From positions 1 through 51,545 of the forward strand of contig CAITIQ010000320.1 in NCBI GenBank assembly GCA_903892415.1: 51,545 nucleotides of DNA. Reading direction: 5' to 3'. The stretch is from an uncultured delta proteobacterium (GTDB lineage Bacteria; Myxococcota_A; Polyangia; Polyangiales; Polyangiaceae). The first letter of the stretch is position 1. Every line of letters begins with the position of its first letter. The notes beneath the pieces are model-generated. The model searched no databases, was not told the DNA's origin, and worked only from the letters and a program-made list of their open reading frames with translations. The position numbers and the translations under genes were made by a program. Positions 48,851 to 51,545 of this stretch are shown one piece after another.

Positions 48851-49864
48851 ATGCCCTTTGCTGTCGTGATTCATGGGTCCGACCCAGATCTCGCGCTCCT
48901 TCACCACGATTCGCTCGCCGAAGCGGACCAATCCTCCGGCGAGTTCGACGGGGCGCTGGTATTCGACTCGCCCAAAGTGGTGATCGGGCGTGGGGAGGGC
49001 TGCGATGTCCGGATCCCGCATCGCAGCGTCAGTCAAAGGCACGTGAGCCTTCGGGCCCGCGGAGCCGAATTTGTGCTCGTGGATGAAGGCAGCACCAACG
49101 GCACGCGCCATCTCGGCTTGAAGTTGCCGCCGGCCGTGCCGAAACGGCTCGGCAAGCGTGAACTCTTTCGCCTGGGCGCGATTTGGATCGAGATCGTCGA
49201 AACGACAGCGGCCCCAACCCGCAACGTCCGCGACCGGTCCAAGGAGCAGGCACTCGCCCTGGTCCTGTCCGAACTCAGCGAAGCCGGGGAAGATGGTAGG
49301 CCGCTACTCGTCGTTGAGGAGGGCCCCGACGCTGGGCTCAGTATGCCGCTCGAACAGACCCTGGTCATTGGACGCTCGCAGGAGGCCGATTTCATCCTGG
49401 CCGATCCTGATATCTCGCGTCGTCACGTGGAAATCACGGTGCGCGGCGAAAATCTCGTGGTGAAGGATCTCGGCTCGAAGAGCGGTACCTTCCTTGACGA
49501 CCGGCCGCTCACCGGCAACGAGACCGTTTGGCGCGCCGGCCAAAAGCTTACCCTTGGAGCGAGCGTACTCAGCTTCAGCTACCCCGCAGCGGAAGCGCTG
49601 CGCGAACGCGAACGAGCTCCGGACGAGAAGCTCGCTGCGTCGGAGCTCGACTATCGCGTGCCCGCTACCCCTGCCCCGCAAGCACCGGTTGCATCGCTCG
49701 AGGCCGAGCAAGAGGCTGAGGTCGATGGCTTTGAGGAACCTGCCGAGCCTGTGCGACAGCGCTACCGCGGCGCGACCTGGAGCATCACCGACTTTGCCGT
49801 CGCGCTATTGGCGCTCGGCGTTTTTTCGCTGAGCGCGGTGGGCTACCTCGTGCTGCTCCGCTAA
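48851..49864 (+). CDS. Tandem FHA-domain protein with C-terminal membrane anchor
   Basis: A 337-residue protein with two FHA domains. FHA-1 (about 40-115) has VIGRGEGCDVRIPHRSVSQRHVSL and DEGSTNGT; FHA-2 (about 170-245) has VIGRSQEADFILADPDISRRHVEI and DLGSKSGTFLDD, both with the conserved phosphothreonine-contacting Arg, Ser and Asn or equivalents. A Glu/Ala linker leads to one transmembrane helix (about 313-335), so it is tail-anchored with FHA domains in the cytoplasm. Divergent from the FHA-GAF-cyclase across 110 bases; it may act in the same phospho-signalling pathway. Confidence 0.9.
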   Translation: MPFAVVIHGSDPDLALLHHDSLAEADQSSGEFDGALVFDSPKVVIGRGEGCDVRIPHRSVSQRHVSLRARGAEFVLVDEGSTNGTRHLGLKLPPAVPKRLGKRELFRLGAIWIEIVETTAAPTRNVRDRSKEQALALVLSELSEAGEDGRPLLVVEEGPDAGLSMPLEQTLVIGRSQEADFILADPDISRRHVEITVRGENLVVKDLGSKSGTFLDDRPLTGNETVWRAGQKLTLGASVLSFSYPAAEALRERERAPDEKLAASELDYRVPATPAPQAPVASLEAEQEAEVDGFEEPAEPVRQRYRGATWSITDFAVALLALGVFSLSAVGYLVLLR

Positions 49865-49873
49865 CCGGCGCGG

Positions 49874-51545
49874 TCAGCGCTTCTTCTTTTTCTTGCCGCC
49901 CTTCAGCTTGGCCTTGGCGTTCTTCGGCAACACCTTGCGCGTCGACTTGCTGCGTCCGGCTTTTTTGCCGCCCTTGGGCTTGTCCTCACGCGCCGACTTC
50001 GCCTCGCGGCGGCTCTTGTCAGCCGCCTTCTTGGCGCGGAAACCCAGCGGCTTCACCTCGCTCCGTTCGGAGGTCGTCGCGATGCGACGCGCGTAGGTCA
50101 TGCGCCGTTCGAGCGACACCTCGATCACCTCGACCTGCACTACATCCCCGAGCGAGACCCGATCCCCGGAGCGCTTTCCGCTGACGGCAAAGCCGTCCTC
50201 GTCGGCCTCGTATTCTTCCTGACCCAGCGCATCCATCTTTACGAGCACGCTGACGAAGGGCTCTTCCAACGTCACGAACACCCCCGAACCGACGATGCCG
50301 GTCACGGTACCGGTGAAGCGATCTCCCACGGAGTCCCGCATCAGCAACGCCCCGTACAGATCCACGACGTCGCGTTCGACCTGCATGGCCCGACGTTCAC
50401 GCTCGGAGGCAAGCACCGCTGCGGCTCGCATCTGTTCTACGCCCTCCTCCGAGACGAGGTTCTTCTTTCCGCGCAGGACCTGGCGGACCACGCGGTGAAC
50501 CACCAAATCGGGGTAACGGCGAATGGGCGAGGTGAAATGTAGATAGGCGGTGGACGCGAGACCGAAGTGACCAATGTTGGTCACGTCGTAGACGGCCTGC
50601 TTGAGCGTCCTCACGAGCAACGTGTCGAGGATGGAATGACCCTCCGTCTCACGCAGCTTCTTCACGAAGTTCGACAGCTTCTTGGAGTCGATTGCGTCTT
50701 CCGGATCCAGCGTCACGCCGAACTTCGCGCACAGCGAAACGAAGCGTTGCACCTTGGCGGGGTCGGGGACGCCGTGGTTGCGGAAGATGGCTGGCGCCTT
50801 CTTGTTCGTCAGGAAGGTAGCCACCGTCTCGTTGGCGAGCAGCATCAGCTCCTCGACGATTTGATAGGCCTTGGCGACGCCTGGATCCTTGCCTCGCTTG
50901 CTAGCGGAGATCGGCAGCTTGGTCTCGGGGTCGACCAGGATCTTGGTCTCCGGAAGATCGAAGTCGAGAGCACCGCGCTGCATTCTGCGAGCGCGCAACA
51001 TCGACGAGATCTCACGCAGAACTTCCAGGTCCGCGCGCATCGCCTCGGCCGCCGGGTTGCGGACGCCCTCGCTGGTGAGCCCGAGCGTAAGGGCGACGTC
51101 GGGATAGGTCAGCTTGGCTCGCGAATTCATGAAGCCCTCCACGAGCTGCACGCTCGTGGTCTCGCCTGCTGCGTCGAGCGTCAGATCGGCAGCCAAACAA
51201 AGCCTGACCACATTCGGCAACAGCGAACAAAGATGCGAGGAGAGTTCACGCGGGAGCATCGGTATGGCGCGATCCGGGAGGTAGATCGAGCAGCCGCGCT
51301 CACGCGCCGATTCATCGAGCGCCGAGCCCTCGGTGACGTAGGCCGACACATCGGCGATCGCCACAATCACCCGATAGCCACCTTCGGGTAGGCGCATGGC
51401 CCAGATCGCGTCGTCATGGTCACGCGCGTCTTCGGGATCGATCGTCGGCAGGGGGAACTCGGTGAGATCGACGCGGCCCTCGAGCATCTTCGGATCGACG
51501 TCGCGCGAGAACGCCTTCGCTTCGTTGACGGCGCGCTCGGGGTGA
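49874..51545 (-). CDS. rnr: Ribonuclease R (5' end lies outside the window)
   Basis: 3'-5' exoribonuclease of the RNase II/R family. The frame is open to the window edge, so the N-terminal RNA-binding cold-shock domains are missing here. Present are the RNB catalytic motif IDPEDARDHDDAIW (four Asp at family spacing), GCSIYLPDRAIPMLP, TSPIRRYPDLVVHR, and a C-terminal S1 domain (GDRFTGTVTGIVGSGVFVTL). The Lys-rich tail (KGGKKAGRSKSTRK, ending KKKKKR) is typical of RNase R and distinguishes it from RNase II. It converges on the double-FHA gene with a 9-base gap. Confidence 0.93.
   Translation of the reverse strand, partial: HPERAVNEAKAFSRDVDPKMLEGRVDLTEFPLPTIDPEDARDHDDAIWAMRLPEGGYRVIVAIADVSAYVTEGSALDESARERGCSIYLPDRAIPMLPRELSSHLCSLLPNVVRLCLAADLTLDAAGETTSVQLVEGFMNSRAKLTYPDVALTLGLTSEGVRNPAAEAMRADLEVLREISSMLRARRMQRGALDFDLPETKILVDPETKLPISASKRGKDPGVAKAYQIVEELMLLANETVATFLTNKKAPAIFRNHGVPDPAKVQRFVSLCAKFGVTLDPEDAIDSKKLSNFVKKLRETEGHSILDTLLVRTLKQAVYDVTNIGHFGLASTAYLHFTSPIRRYPDLVVHRVVRQVLRGKKNLVSEEGVEQMRAAAVLASERERRAMQVERDVVDLYGALLMRDSVGDRFTGTVTGIVGSGVFVTLEEPFVSVLVKMDALGQEEYEADEDGFAVSGKRSGDRVSLGDVVQVEVIEVSLERRMTYARRIATTSERSEVKPLGFRAKKAADKSRREAKSAREDKPKGGKKAGRSKSTRKVLPKNAKAKLKGGKKKKKR

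Noticed and set aside
1..51545. rRNA, tRNA, insertion sequences or prophage
   Set aside because: I looked for conserved rRNA stretches, cloverleaf arms in the gaps, and transposase or integrase motifs, and saw none.

Overview
The window is GC-rich chromosomal DNA from what looks like a member of the Myxococcota (Polyangia-like). Pointers are the many lipoproteins with Ser/Ala/Thr-rich linkers, Gly-rich and Cys-rich surface proteins, FHA, GAF and cyclase signalling proteins, a PEGA domain, a multihaem lipoprotein, and Lys/Ala/Pro-rich extensions on ribosomal proteins. This is inference from gene content; no rRNA or tRNA gene is present to confirm it, and I see no transposase, integrase or phage gene.

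Layout. (1) 1-7021, minus strand: ribosomal protein block in the order rplV-rpsC-rplP-rpmC-rpsQ-rplN-rplX-rplE-rpsN-rpsH-rplF-rplR-rpsE-rpmD-rplO-secY, with secY cut by the window edge. The usual upstream half (rpsJ to rpsS) is missing, so the cluster is broken between rpsS and rplV. (2) 7494-11276: four plus-strand envelope lipoproteins. (3) 11280-17177: GAF/HD-GYP protein, porin, penicillin-binding transpeptidase, thymidine kinase. (4) 17377-25448: small basic proteins, a strong terminator, a UvrD-like helicase, a geranylgeranyl-reductase-family flavoprotein, a frameshifted lipoprotein, a large lipoprotein. (5) 25491-34598: accessory metabolic and regulatory region with a LysR/oxidoreductase pair, a papain-like protease, a 790-base non-coding stretch with two repeat families, and a hydrolase-TetR-NAD(P)-oxidoreductase unit with twin operators. 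(6) 34631-37988: pentahaem cytochrome and further lipoproteins. (7) 38046-44414, minus strand: a tightly packed apparent operon DUF971-engB-ECF sigma-NuoL-like-NuoM-like-def. (8) 44472-51545: metallophosphoesterase, accA, an FHA-GAF-cyclase, a double-FHA membrane protein, and RNase R cut by the window edge.

Three things stand out. At 30593-30979 ten copies of an odd palindrome (GGAT-N-ATCC) recur every 41-44 bases, close to four helical turns, with no coding explanation. At 38628-43402 an ECF sigma factor is coupled to two degenerate complex-I antiporter-like proteins that carry extracytoplasmic PEGA and Ig-like domains and appear to lack the key proton-channel residues. And two one-component regulators (LysR and TetR types) each have a matched pair of perfect or near-perfect palindromic operators, which gives testable local regulons.
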